This document shows, piece after piece, positions 42,625 through 50,885 of a stretch of 64,000 bases of DNA. Origin of the DNA: Mycolicibacterium sp. S2-37. GTDB lineage: Bacteria; Actinomycetota; Actinomycetes; Mycobacteriales; Mycobacteriaceae. The stretch lies in the NCBI RefSeq assembly GCF_017352375.1, contig NZ_JAFEVR010000004.1, forward strand, positions 310,001 through 374,000. Direction: 5' to 3'. Numbering within the stretch: position 1 is the stretch's first letter; each line of letters starts with the position of its first letter. The notes below the pieces were generated by a model, which worked only from the letters and a program-made list of their open reading frames with translations, did no database searches and was not told the origin of the DNA. The translations under genes and the position numbers were made by a program.

Positions 42625-43431
42625 CTAGTGGATCGACCCGGTGAGCCGCTGAATCGCCTCGTGGGATTCCAGCAGGATCGTCGCCCGGTCCGGTCCGCTG
42701 TTCAGGGCCGCACGCTCGGCGTTCCCGCCGGCGACGTGAACGGGCCCGCGCCCAAGATGCTCCAGCCCTTCCCGGGCGACCTCCGCCGGATCGTTGACGA
42801 TCATCCCCGGCACGTCGAAGTTCAGCCCGACCCTTTCCATGGCCGGTGTGCGCGTGACGCCGAGAACCAGTTCGAGCACATCGACATCGTGGTCCCGCAG
42901 CTCCAGCCAGAGGCTTTCGGCGAAGACCCTGCTGAACGCCTTCACCCCGGAGTACACCGAGTGCCGCACGGCACCCATGTAACCCGACAGCGATCCGACG
43001 AGCATGATGCCCCCACCACCTCGCGTCACCATGCGGCGGCCGAAATGCTGCGTCAGCTCGAGCATCCGGGTCATGTTGAGATCGATCACCTTGCCGAACT
43101 CTGCGAGATCAGCATCCAGGAACGGCTCGTTACAGGTGCTTGCACCCGCGTTGTAGATCAGGAGCCCGACATCGAGGTCTGCCGTCACCTCCGCAATGCG
43201 GGTCGTGGCGTCGTCGGCCAGCAAGTCGAGCGCCAAGGGGATCACCTCGGCGCCCAACCGTCGACAGACGTCGGCGGTGTCGTTGAGCGGCTGGGGCTTG
43301 CGCGCGATCAACACGAGGTCGAATCCGTCCTCGGCGAGGATCTTCGCGAACTCGGCACCCACACCTTCTGAGCCGCCGGCGATCACCGCCCAGGGCCCGT
43401 ACCTGCGTGATGGGGTCGGTATGCGTTTCAT
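42625..43431 (-). CDS. Short-chain dehydrogenase/reductase
   Basis: 268 aa. AVIAGGSEGVGAEFAKILAE is a variant Rossmann glycine motif (GGSEGVG); LIARKPQPL gives NADP preference; NAGASTCNEPFL, Ser in VGSLSGYMGAVRHS and Tyr-Lys in YSGVKAFSRVFAESL. Resembles ketoreductase-like steroid/acyl SDRs. First gene of the SDR-LLM-SnoaL operon, divergent from the KstD-like gene with operator copy 8 between. Confidence 0.88.
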   Translation of the reverse strand: MKRIPTPSRRYGPWAVIAGGSEGVGAEFAKILAEDGFDLVLIARKPQPLNDTADVCRRLGAEVIPLALDLLADDATTRIAEVTADLDVGLLIYNAGASTCNEPFLDADLAEFGKVIDLNMTRMLELTQHFGRRMVTRGGGGIMLVGSLSGYMGAVRHSVYSGVKAFSRVFAESLWLELRDHDVDVLELVLGVTRTPAMERVGLNFDVPGMIVNDPAEVAREGLEHLGRGPVHVAGGNAERAALNSGPDRATILLESHEAIQRLTGSIH

Positions 43432-43472
43432 ATCCCGGATCCAACCAAGTGGACCTCACCTCGCCGGCGGGT

Positions 43473-43489
43473 GTTCCACTGATCAGGAC
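43473..43489. promoter_or_regulatory. Shared palindromic operator, copy 8 (SDR / KstD-like divergent promoter)
   Basis: GTTCCACTGATCAGGAC. The core TCCACTGATCAGG matches 12 of 13 consensus positions and the outer GT...AC arms are present. The centre CTGATCAG is itself palindromic. It is 41 bp from each start codon (43431 and 43531), a central position between divergent genes. Confidence 0.62.
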
Positions 43490-43530
43490 GGTCGGTGCCG
43501 ACCGCAGGCCCGGCGCTCTAGCGTCACCTC

Positions 43531-45249
43531 GTGACCGCATCGCTGCACAGCACCATTCCGGCGGGCCTGCCCGTCCGCGACACCACCTTCGACCTGCTGG
43601 TGGTGGGCTCCGGAACCGGCATGGCGGCGGCCCTGGCGGCCCACGCCCGCGGTCTGTCGGTGCTGATCGTGGAGAAGTCCCGGTACGTCGGCGGGTCGAC
43701 GGCGCGCTCCGGCGGAGCGCTGTGGTTGCCGGCCAGCACGGTCATCTCGGGCGACGGCGGCGGCGACACCGCCCAGCGCGCGCAGACCTACCTGGACACC
43801 GTCGTCGGCGGCACGGCCCCGGCGTCGCGATCCGCCGCGTTCGTCGAACACGTCGACGCCACGATCGATCTACTGCGCCGCACCACACCGATGCGGTTCT
43901 TCTGGGCCAGGGACTACTCCGACTACCACCCGGAGCAGCCAGGGGGTTCCGCAGCGGGGCGCACGTGCGAATGCAGACCGCTGGACACCGCCGTACTCGG
44001 CGAGTACCGGTCCCGGCTCCGGCCCGGCGTGATGGAGGCGAAGATTCCCATGCCGACGACCGGCGCCGACTACCGCTGGCTGAACCTGATGTCGCGGGTG
44101 CCCAGGAAGGGCTTGCCACTGGTGGTGAAGCGACTCGGGCAGGGCGTCGGGGGACTGCTTCTCGGCCGCCGCTACGCCGCGGGAGGCCAGGCGCTGGCAG
44201 CGGGACTGTTCGCCGGTGTCCTGCGTGCCGGCATCCCCGTGTGGGCGGAGACCGCATTGCAGCGGCTGACCTTCGGGGACGACGGCCGGGTGTCGGGCGC
44301 CGTCGTCGACCACGGTGGACGCCAGATCACCGTCACTGCGCGCCGCGGAGTCGTCCTCGCCGCCGGCGGCTTCGATCACCGCATGGACATGCGGTGGAAG
44401 TTCCAGTCCGAGATGCTCGTCGAACATGCCAGTCTCGGCGCCGAATCCAACACCGGTGACGCGATCCGCATCGCGCAGGACACCGGCGCCGCAATCGATC
44501 TGATGGACCAGTCATGGTGGTTTCCGGCCGTGGCAGCACTACCGGGCGCGGATCCGAAGGTCATGTTGGCCGAACGCTCGCTCCCCGGCTCACTCATCGT
44601 CGACCAGACCGGCAGCCGGTTCGTCAACGAGGCCACCGATTACATGTCGTTCGGGCAGCGGATGCTCGAGCGCGAACGCGCCGGGGACGTGGTCGAGTCG
44701 ATGTGGATCGTGTTCGACCAGCAGTACCGGAACAGCTACGTATTCGCCGCAGAACTGTTCCCGCGCATGGCCGTGCCGAAGTCGTGGTACGAGGCCGGCA
44801 TCGCCCACCGCGCCGACAACCCGGCCGAACTCAGCCGGGCGATGGGCGTACCGCAGGCCGACTTCGTCGCGACGGTCGAGCGGTTCAACCAGATGGCGCA
44901 CGCCGGACAGGATTCCGACTTCGGACGCGGCCGCAGCGCCTACGACCGCTACTACGGCGATCTCACCGTCACGCCGAACCCGAACCTCCGTCCGCTCGAC
45001 CGCGGACCGTTCTACGCCGTGAAGATGGTCCTCAGCGACCTCGGCACCTGCGGGGGCTTGCGCGCCGACGAGCGCGCACGGGTGCTCCGTGAGGACGGCA
45101 CCGTGATCCAGGGTCTGTACGCGATCGGCAACACGGCCGCCAATGCGTTCGGCGCGACGTATCCGGGCGCCGGCGCCACGATCGCCCAGGGGTTGGTGTA
45201 CGGCTACATCGCCGCGCAAGATGCAGCAAAGGCGGAAAGACCGGCGTAG
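43531..45249 (+). CDS. kstD: 3-oxosteroid 1-dehydrogenase-like flavoprotein (KstD-like)
   Basis: 572 aa from GTG 43531, close to the 563 aa of KstD (Rv3537). Introduces the 1,2 double bond in 3-ketosteroids with FAD. FAD motif LLVVGSGTGMAAALAAHARG, GGSTARSGGALWLPAST, RGVVLAAGGFDHRMDMR, WWFPAVAALPGADPK, and C-terminal NTAANAFGATYPGAGATIAQ with the Tyr-Pro-Gly-x-Gly-x-Thr motif of Delta1-KstD; Tyr in DRGPFYAVKM also fits. Best KstD candidate among the four superfamily members here. Confidence 0.88.
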   Translation: MTASLHSTIPAGLPVRDTTFDLLVVGSGTGMAAALAAHARGLSVLIVEKSRYVGGSTARSGGALWLPASTVISGDGGGDTAQRAQTYLDTVVGGTAPASRSAAFVEHVDATIDLLRRTTPMRFFWARDYSDYHPEQPGGSAAGRTCECRPLDTAVLGEYRSRLRPGVMEAKIPMPTTGADYRWLNLMSRVPRKGLPLVVKRLGQGVGGLLLGRRYAAGGQALAAGLFAGVLRAGIPVWAETALQRLTFGDDGRVSGAVVDHGGRQITVTARRGVVLAAGGFDHRMDMRWKFQSEMLVEHASLGAESNTGDAIRIAQDTGAAIDLMDQSWWFPAVAALPGADPKVMLAERSLPGSLIVDQTGSRFVNEATDYMSFGQRMLERERAGDVVESMWIVFDQQYRNSYVFAAELFPRMAVPKSWYEAGIAHRADNPAELSRAMGVPQADFVATVERFNQMAHAGQDSDFGRGRSAYDRYYGDLTVTPNPNLRPLDRGPFYAVKMVLSDLGTCGGLRADERARVLREDGTVIQGLYAIGNTAANAFGATYPGAGATIAQGLVYGYIAAQDAAKAERPA

Positions 45250-45265
45250 CGAGGAGATGATCGAG

Positions 45266-46063
45266 ATGATGCGCTACAGCGACCGTCGGGTGCTGATCAC
45301 CGGTGGCGGATCGGGGATCGGGCAGGCGTGCGTACTGCGCATCCTCGACGAGGGCGGCCGCGTGGTCGCCTCCGATGTCAGCGAAGACGGACTGAGGGAC
45401 ACGGCGAGCAAGGCGCAGTCCGCGCAGGACCGGTTGTCGACGCTGGTCATGGACGTCGGCGACGAGGCGTCGGTGACCGCCGGGCTGGCCGACGCGGTGG
45501 GACTCCTCGGGGGCCTCGACACGCTGATCAACGCGGCGGGCATCCTGCGGTCGGCGCGATTGGAGCAGACCGCGCTGGCCGACTTCGAGCACGTACTACG
45601 GGTCAATCTCGTCGGTACGTTCCTGGTCACACGGGAGTCGATAGTCCCGCTGCGCGCCGGCAATGGTCCCGCTGTGGTGAACTTCAGCTCGACGTCCGCG
45701 CAGTTCGCCCACCCCTACATGTCGGCCTACGCCGCGTCCAAGGGCGGGATCCTGTCGATGACCCACACCCTGGCGCTGGAGTTCGCCAAAGACGGTATCC
45801 GCTTCAACTGCGTTCAGCCCGGGTCGATTTCGTCGGGCATGACCGACGGCACCGGTCAGGCCCGGCAGAGCGTGGGCCCGGGGTTGCCCGACGACGCCGA
45901 CTACTCACTGTTCCCGAGGCTGCAGCCGATGCTGGTCATCGACGGTGGCGAAATGTTTGCGAAGCCGTCAGCCGTCGCCTCCGTGGTGGCGATGCTGGGA
46001 TCACCGGACGCGTTCTTCGTCACCGGCACAGAGGTGCGCGTCGACGGCGGCACCCACATGTGA
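45266..46063 (+). CDS. Short-chain dehydrogenase/reductase
   Basis: 265 aa from ATG 45266; GAGGAG at 45251-45256 abuts an earlier in-frame ATG (45257) but is well spaced for ATG 45266/45269. RVLITGGGSGIGQACVLRIL, SDVSEDGLRD (NAD preference), NAAGILRSARLEQ, Ser in FSSTSAQFAHPYMS and Tyr-Lys in YAASKGGILSMTHT; ends in the classic FVTGTEVRVDGGTHM. Likely a hydroxysteroid dehydrogenase; operon with the KstD-like gene. Confidence 0.9.
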   Translation: MMRYSDRRVLITGGGSGIGQACVLRILDEGGRVVASDVSEDGLRDTASKAQSAQDRLSTLVMDVGDEASVTAGLADAVGLLGGLDTLINAAGILRSARLEQTALADFEHVLRVNLVGTFLVTRESIVPLRAGNGPAVVNFSSTSAQFAHPYMSAYAASKGGILSMTHTLALEFAKDGIRFNCVQPGSISSGMTDGTGQARQSVGPGLPDDADYSLFPRLQPMLVIDGGEMFAKPSAVASVVAMLGSPDAFFVTGTEVRVDGGTHM

Positions 46064-46081
46064 GTCCGCGTTCCCGCAGTC

Positions 46082-46516
46082 CTACATCCGCACCAGCGTC
46101 AACGGGTAGGTGAACGTCCCACCGGGCGCGCCGTCGCAGCCGACGGCGAAGGACGACGACAGCGTGCCCGACCGGGTCACCGGATCCCACGAGTAGACAT
46201 CCCGCGTGGGGATCACCGGACCGTAATACACGTTGCCACAACGCAATCCGTCCGGAACGTCGACGGTGAGCACATACCGCCCGGCCACCAGATCCGCATC
46301 CCCGCGGTACGCGAACGCCTTCGCGATGGGCTGCGGGATGGCCTGGATGTGCAGACAGTCACCGGGGCAACCCGAGACGGCCCAGATCCAAGTGTGGAAG
46401 TCGTATCTGCCCTGGATGCGCATCTCGAAGTTGCCGTGTGGCGTCTCGGCCTGCGCGGTGGCGGGCGCCAGCACGCCGGCGACCGCCACCGCGACGGCGA
46501 GCAGCGGCGCCCTCAC
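46082..46516 (-). CDS. Secreted protein of unknown function
   Basis: 144 aa from GTG 46516, overlapping the OYE stop (GTGA). Signal peptide VRAPLLAVAVAVAGVLAPAT with cleavage after AQA (TAQA-ETPH). The mature part is about 120 residues, beta-rich, with Cys in VSGCPGDCLHIQ, LRCGNVYYG and AVGCDGAPGG suggesting two disulfides, and ends GTFTYPLTLVRM. Resembles small secreted mycobacterial proteins of unknown role; similar in style to 52759-53172. Not cytosolic. Confidence 0.82.
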   Translation of the reverse strand: MRAPLLAVAVAVAGVLAPATAQAETPHGNFEMRIQGRYDFHTWIWAVSGCPGDCLHIQAIPQPIAKAFAYRGDADLVAGRYVLTVDVPDGLRCGNVYYGPVIPTRDVYSWDPVTRSGTLSSSFAVGCDGAPGGTFTYPLTLVRM

Positions 46517-47730
46517 GATACGGATCCGTAGCGCTGCACCGGGTCGAGGACGCAGTGGGTGCGGCCGAACACCGTGACCATGCACTTGTTGTTGTGGTTA
46601 CAGCGGCTGCGGGTCTCCGGGGCGGCGGCGATCCGGTTGACCAGGTCGGGTTCCCGCAGCAGGGCGCGTCCCAGCGCCACGAACTCGAACCCCTCCTGCA
46701 TCGCGGTGACCATGTGCCCGCGGTCGGTGATGCCACCGAGCAGGATGAGCGGCGTGTGTGCGACCGCCGGGACGAACTGCCGGGCTGCTTCGAGCATGTA
46801 CAGATCGGTGTAGGGGAACGAACCCAGCGCCCACTTGCCCACCATCCGCACGCCGAGGTTCATCGGCGGCGGCATCACCGCGGCGAACTCGTCGACGGGG
46901 GTGTCCCCCCGGAAGAGATACATCGGTTTGAACACCGACGAGCCCTGCGTCAACTCGATCGCGTCGAGATTGCGGTCAGCGTCGAGCAACTGGACGGTGC
47001 GCAGAGATTCGGCCAGCGAGATACCACCGCGCATGCCGTCCTCCATGCTGATCTTCGCGGTCACGGCGATGCGATCGCCGACAGCCTCCCGCACGCGTTC
47101 GGCGATCTGACGGGAGAATCTGCAACGGTTCTCGATGTTGCCGCCGTATTCGTCCTTCCGCCGGTTCATCAGCGGGCTGAGGAACGAGCTGGGCAGGTAG
47201 AGATGGCCGAGGTGCAGCTCGACCGCGTCGAAGCCGGCCGCGACCGCCACCTGTGCGGCATCACCGAACTGATCGATGACCACCTTGATCTCGTCGCGGG
47301 TGATCGCGCGGCAGTAGTCGAACGACTGGGGGTTGACGAACCTGCTGGGCGCCTTCGGGGTCACCTTGTTGACCTTGCGGGTGGCGACCGCTCCCCCGTG
47401 TCCGAGCTGCGCCGACACTGCGGCACCGGATGCGTGGACAGTGTCGGCGAGCGCGCGCAGACCGGGAACAGCCCGGCGGCTCATCAGGATCTGGCCAGGG
47501 GCGCTGGCCCCGTCATCGGACACGGTGCAGTACGCCACCGTCGTCATCCCCACGCCACCGTCGGCGAACGTCTTGTGGAACTCGATCAGATCGTCGGTGA
47601 CCAGCCCGTCCGGCGAACGACCCTCCGACGTCGCCGCCTTGATGATGCGGTTCCGCAATCGAACCGGCCCCAATGTGGCGGGGGCGAACGGGTCAGGATG
47701 GATGGGTGTGGGAGCCGGCTGCGACACCAT
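46513..47730 (-). CDS. Old Yellow Enzyme-type NADH:flavin oxidoreductase
   Basis: 405 aa. FMN TIM barrel: NRIIKAATSEGRSPDGLVTD, VSAQLGHGGAVATRK, FDAVELHLGHLYLPSSFLSP (His-x-x-His in place of the usual His-Asn pair region), NRRKDEYGGNIENRCRFSRQ, and GITDRGHMVTAMQEGFEFVA, ALLREPDLVNRI. C-terminal CNHNNKCMVTV has Cys spacing unlike the 4Fe-4S of 2,4-dienoyl-CoA reductases, so a plain OYE is likely. Reduces activated C=C bonds such as steroid enones. Downstream of operator copy 9. Confidence 0.88.
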   Translation of the reverse strand: MVSQPAPTPIHPDPFAPATLGPVRLRNRIIKAATSEGRSPDGLVTDDLIEFHKTFADGGVGMTTVAYCTVSDDGASAPGQILMSRRAVPGLRALADTVHASGAAVSAQLGHGGAVATRKVNKVTPKAPSRFVNPQSFDYCRAITRDEIKVVIDQFGDAAQVAVAAGFDAVELHLGHLYLPSSFLSPLMNRRKDEYGGNIENRCRFSRQIAERVREAVGDRIAVTAKISMEDGMRGGISLAESLRTVQLLDADRNLDAIELTQGSSVFKPMYLFRGDTPVDEFAAVMPPPMNLGVRMVGKWALGSFPYTDLYMLEAARQFVPAVAHTPLILLGGITDRGHMVTAMQEGFEFVALGRALLREPDLVNRIAAAPETRSRCNHNNKCMVTVFGRTHCVLDPVQRYGSVS

Positions 47731-47748
47731 GGCATGAACTTCCTTGTT

Positions 47749-47935
47749 TCATGGCCGCGCCGGCGCGTCGGCGTTCTGATTGCGGCGAGTCTGCGCGCGC
47801 TGCGTGAACGTTTCGATGGCCGCCTCGCGCGCAGCAACGTCTTTCACGTCGATCATCTGCATTCCGCAAGTCGAGCAATGCGGCGACGGTGTGGGCGCCG
47901 ATATAACCCGTACCGCCGGTGACGGCGATCAGCAT
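47749..47935 (-). pseudogene. NAD-dependent epimerase/dehydratase, remnant
   Basis: Starts MLIAVTGGTGYIGAHTVAAL, a normal extended-SDR N-terminus, but after about 22 residues the frame loses similarity. A second frame then reads MQMIDVKDVAAREAAIETF, like the internal (I/V)DVRDVA motif of such enzymes, and stops at 47749. Over 200 residues are missing, so this is an internal-deletion remnant just upstream of the OYE gene. It may now act only as leader for OYE. Confidence 0.75.
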
Positions 47936-47977
47936 GGGTCTGTTCCTACCCGGGCCGGCACCCGGAAGCCGATGAGT

Positions 47978-47994
47978 GTTCCGCTGACCGGACG
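47978..47994. promoter_or_regulatory. Shared palindromic operator, copy 9 (upstream of epimerase remnant/OYE)
   Basis: GTTCCGCTGACCGGACG. The core TCCGCTGACCGGA matches all 13 consensus positions. It lies 42 bp upstream of the remnant start on the minus strand and 14 bp after the PadR stop; it likely controls the remnant-OYE-secreted protein transcript. Confidence 0.65.
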
Positions 47995-48007
47995 TTCGGC
48001 CGACGGA

Positions 48008-48643
48008 CTACTCGGCCTCTTCGGCCTTGACCCGCCGTTCGATCTCGTACCAGTAGTCCCGCAACCGAGCCGTGCCCTCGCGTGCGTCGGCAGCGTTGGC
48101 GAATGCCTCCTCGGCTTCGTCGAGGTCCTTGATCAGTTTCAGCGCCAGTTCGCGCTCGGCGGCGTAGTAGCGTTCGGCCCAGAGCAGGGCCACCCGTCCG
48201 TAGGCCCAGGCAGGTTCCGCCTCGGCCCACCGTGCTTCCGTCGCCGCTTCGCGTTGCATGCGGTCGGCATAGGCGACGTGCTCCTGCATGATCTCTTTCA
48301 GACGCCGGGGATTCGTCAAGTTGCCGAATGTGATTCGAAGAAGTGGATTGTGTTTCAATTGCGGCGGGTCGACCGGAGCGTCATCAGCCCAATCTCTGAC
48401 CGCCGCCGAACCGGACTCGGTGATCTTGTACAGCCGTTTGCTGCGGGCACCTCCGTCGGTTTCCACCCTCGAACTGACCAGACCGATGCTTTCGAGCTTT
48501 TTCAGTTCGGTGTATATCTGGCTGTACGCGGGACTGCCGTAGATGAAGCGCAGGCTCCATTCCGTCCACTTCTTGAGGTCGTACCCGGACAGTTCCTCCT
48601 GGTAGGACAGCGCGCCGAGCAGGGCCCAACCGGTTGCGGTCAC
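48008..48643 (-). CDS. PadR-family transcriptional regulator (candidate regulator of the cluster)
   Basis: 211 aa from GTG 48643, preferred because GAGAG lies upstream; an ATG at 48670 adds nine residues without a ribosome site. N-terminal winged helix: TATGWALLGALSYQEELSGY, YGSPAYSQIYTELKKLESIG, VSSRVETDGGARSKRLYKIT. C-terminal helical dimerisation domain (EIMQEHVAYADRMQREAATE to YWYEIERRVKAEEAE). PadR proteins usually repress catabolic genes and release on ligand binding. The M. smegmatis C-19+ cluster is, as I recall, PadR-controlled. A copy of the shared palindrome is in its own promoter. Confidence 0.93.
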   Translation of the reverse strand: MTATGWALLGALSYQEELSGYDLKKWTEWSLRFIYGSPAYSQIYTELKKLESIGLVSSRVETDGGARSKRLYKITESGSAAVRDWADDAPVDPPQLKHNPLLRITFGNLTNPRRLKEIMQEHVAYADRMQREAATEARWAEAEPAWAYGRVALLWAERYYAAERELALKLIKDLDEAEEAFANAADAREGTARLRDYWYEIERRVKAEEAE

Positions 48644-48710
48644 ATTCGGTCTCTCGGCGCCGGCGTGCATTTGTTCAGGCTAACAATCGAACGTCACGGC
48701 GCCTTCGTCC

Positions 48711-48727
48711 GATCCGCTGATCGGGAA
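48711..48727. promoter_or_regulatory. Shared palindromic operator, copy 10 (PadR / flavin reductase divergent promoter)
   Basis: GATCCGCTGATCGGGAA. The core TCCGCTGATCGGG matches all 13 consensus positions. It lies 67 bp upstream of the PadR GTG and 57 bp upstream of the flavin reductase GTG, consistent with autoregulation. Confidence 0.65.
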
Positions 48728-48784
48728 TGGCACTTGCCGGACGTCACCGCGGCATCGACAGTGAGAACATCCAATCGAGCCAGG

Positions 48785-49330
48785 GTGGTGATCAGGATCA
48801 GCGATGTCGCGCGAACCGATGACGAGGGCACGCCGAGTCCGGCGCTGATGCGCCGGGTGCTGGGTCATTTCTGTACCGGCGTTGCCGTGGTGACCGGACG
48901 CGACGGCGGGCGGCCGCTCGGGTTCACATGCCAGTCGGTGACGTCGGTGTCGCTGGATCCCCCATACATCTCGTTCTGCCCGTCGAACGACTCGCGCAGT
49001 TGGCCGCTGATCCGCGCAAGCGGCGCCGTGTGCGTGAACGTCCTCGCCGCGAACCAACGTGACGTCTGCTCGACATTCGCCAGGAGCGGCGAGGACAAAT
49101 TCAGCGCCGTCGAGTGGCGACCGGCGCGCAGTGGTGCGCCGATCCTCGGCGGCGCACTCGCATGCATCGAGGCCGACGTCGAGATGGAGCACGAAGCCGG
49201 TGACCACACCATTGTGATCGCCCGGGTCACCGCATTGCACGCGCACACCGAACGCCGTCCGCTCCTGTTCTTCCGTGGTGTTCTCGGCGGCTTCACCGAC
49301 GGCCTCGAGATGGCATCATCCGATGCGTGA
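48785..49330 (+). CDS. Flavin reductase, HsaB-like partner of the two-component hydroxylase
   Basis: 181 aa from GTG 48785 (a second GTG follows at 48788). Flavin reductase-like fold: LMRRVLGHFCTGVAVVTGRD, GFTCQSVTSVSLDPPYISFC, CVNVLAANQRDVCSTFARSG, DHTIVIARVTALH, PLLFFRGVLGGF. This is the FMN reductase type that supplies FMNH2 to HsaA-like hydroxylases (HsaB is about 187 aa). It is the only such reductase in the window, so pairing with 14389-15570 is likely though they are 33 kb apart. Confidence 0.87.
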   Translation: MVIRISDVARTDDEGTPSPALMRRVLGHFCTGVAVVTGRDGGRPLGFTCQSVTSVSLDPPYISFCPSNDSRSWPLIRASGAVCVNVLAANQRDVCSTFARSGEDKFSAVEWRPARSGAPILGGALACIEADVEMEHEAGDHTIVIARVTALHAHTERRPLLFFRGVLGGFTDGLEMASSDA

Positions 49331-49340
49331 GGACACCGCT

Positions 49341-50885
49341 GTGAACAGCCGCGACGTGGAAGTCGACGTGGTGGTCGTCGGATCGGGAGGCGGCGTCGCA
49401 GGGGCCTACACCGCCGCACGGGAGGGCCTCTCGGTGGCCCTGATCGAGGCGACGGACCTATTCGGCGGCACCACCGCCTACTCGGGCGGCGGCGGCATGT
49501 GGTTCCCCTGCAACCCGGTGGCCCGTCGAGCAGGAGTCGACGACAGTCCGCAGTCAGCGCTGAGATACTTCCACGCCGTCGTCGGCGACCGCACTCCGCT
49601 CGACTTGCAGCGCACGTATGTACATGGCGGTGCGCGGCTCGTCGAATACCTGGAGAAGGACGAACACTTCGCCTTCGCCGAATTGCCGTGGCCGGACTAC
49701 TACGGCTCCGTGGCCGAGGCCCGCGCCGACGGACGGCGACACATCGTCCCGGTACCGCTGCGGGCGTCGGATCTGGGACCGCTGGCGGACTCCGTCCGGG
49801 GCCCCTTGGACACCGAGCGCCTCGGCGAACCGGCTCCGTCCCTGCTCACCGGCGGGCGTGCACTGATCGGCCGGTTCCTGCTCGGGCTCAGCCGCTTTCA
49901 CCATGCCGAATTACACCTTCGGACGCCACTGGTGGATCTGCTGACCTCCGCTTACGCCGTCACCGGGGTCGTCGCCGACAGCGACGGAGAAACGATCCGC
50001 TTCCGTGCCCGCCGAGGTGTGCTGTTGGCTGCGGGCGGATTCGAGCAGAACGATCGCATGCGCCGGTTCTGGGGGGTGCCTGGCCGCGCCGAGGACACCA
50101 TGGGCTGTCCCGGAAACACCGGCGCCGCCCATCAGGCGGCCATCCAGATGGGCGCGGACACCGACCTGATGGATCAGGCCTGGTGGTCACCGGGGCTCAC
50201 GCACCCCGACGGAAGGTCGGCTTTCGCGCTCTGGTTCACCGGCGGCATCTTCGTCGACCAGAACGGGGAGCGTTTCGTCAACGAATCGGCGCCGTACGAC
50301 CGGCTGGGACGAGTGATCGTCGAGCGGGTCGATTCGGGCGCAATGGGACTCCCATTCTGGATGATCTACGACAACCGGGAGGGGCCAACCCCGCCGGTCA
50401 AGGCGACGAACGTGTCGATGGTCGATCCGGCGCAGTACCGCGACGCACGGTTGTGGCACAGCGCCGAGACACTCGACGCGCTGGCCGGACTGATCGGTGT
50501 GCCGGCAGCGACGCTGAACGCCACGGTGGAGCGGTACAACTCGATGGTCGCGAACGGTTGCGACGCCGACTTCGGACGAGGCGACGAACCCTATGACCGC
50601 GCCTTCTCCGGTGGCCGGTCACCACTGACGCCGATAGCCCAACCGCCTTACCACGCAGCCGTGTTCGGTTTGTCGGACCTCGGCACCAAGGGTGGTCTAC
50701 GCACCGACACCCGCGCACGGGTGCTCCGCTCCTCCGGTGACCCGATACCCGGTCTCTATGCCGCAGGCAACACCATGGCAGCGGTGTCCGGCACGACGTA
50801 TCCCGGTGGGGGAAACCCGATTGGTGCATCGCTGTTGTTCAGTCATCTCGCCGCACTCGACATGGTCGGCGCGAACGCGCGATGA
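49341..50885 (+). CDS. 3-ketosteroid dehydrogenase-like flavoprotein (second KstD-like)
   Basis: 514 aa from GTG 49341, 6 bp after GAGGAC; an ATG at 49323 overlapping the reductase stop is possible. VVVVGSGGGVAGAYTAAREG, GGTTAYSGGGGMWFPC, GVLLAAGGFEQNDRMRRFWG, CPGNTGAAHQAAIQMGADTD, and C-terminal GNTMAAVSGTTYPGGGNPIG with the Tyr-Pro-Gly-x-Gly element of the KstD group. Probably a Delta1-dehydrogenase with different ring preference from 43531-45249. Confidence 0.86.
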   Translation: MNSRDVEVDVVVVGSGGGVAGAYTAAREGLSVALIEATDLFGGTTAYSGGGGMWFPCNPVARRAGVDDSPQSALRYFHAVVGDRTPLDLQRTYVHGGARLVEYLEKDEHFAFAELPWPDYYGSVAEARADGRRHIVPVPLRASDLGPLADSVRGPLDTERLGEPAPSLLTGGRALIGRFLLGLSRFHHAELHLRTPLVDLLTSAYAVTGVVADSDGETIRFRARRGVLLAAGGFEQNDRMRRFWGVPGRAEDTMGCPGNTGAAHQAAIQMGADTDLMDQAWWSPGLTHPDGRSAFALWFTGGIFVDQNGERFVNESAPYDRLGRVIVERVDSGAMGLPFWMIYDNREGPTPPVKATNVSMVDPAQYRDARLWHSAETLDALAGLIGVPAATLNATVERYNSMVANGCDADFGRGDEPYDRAFSGGRSPLTPIAQPPYHAAVFGLSDLGTKGGLRTDTRARVLRSSGDPIPGLYAAGNTMAAVSGTTYPGGGNPIGASLLFSHLAALDMVGANAR

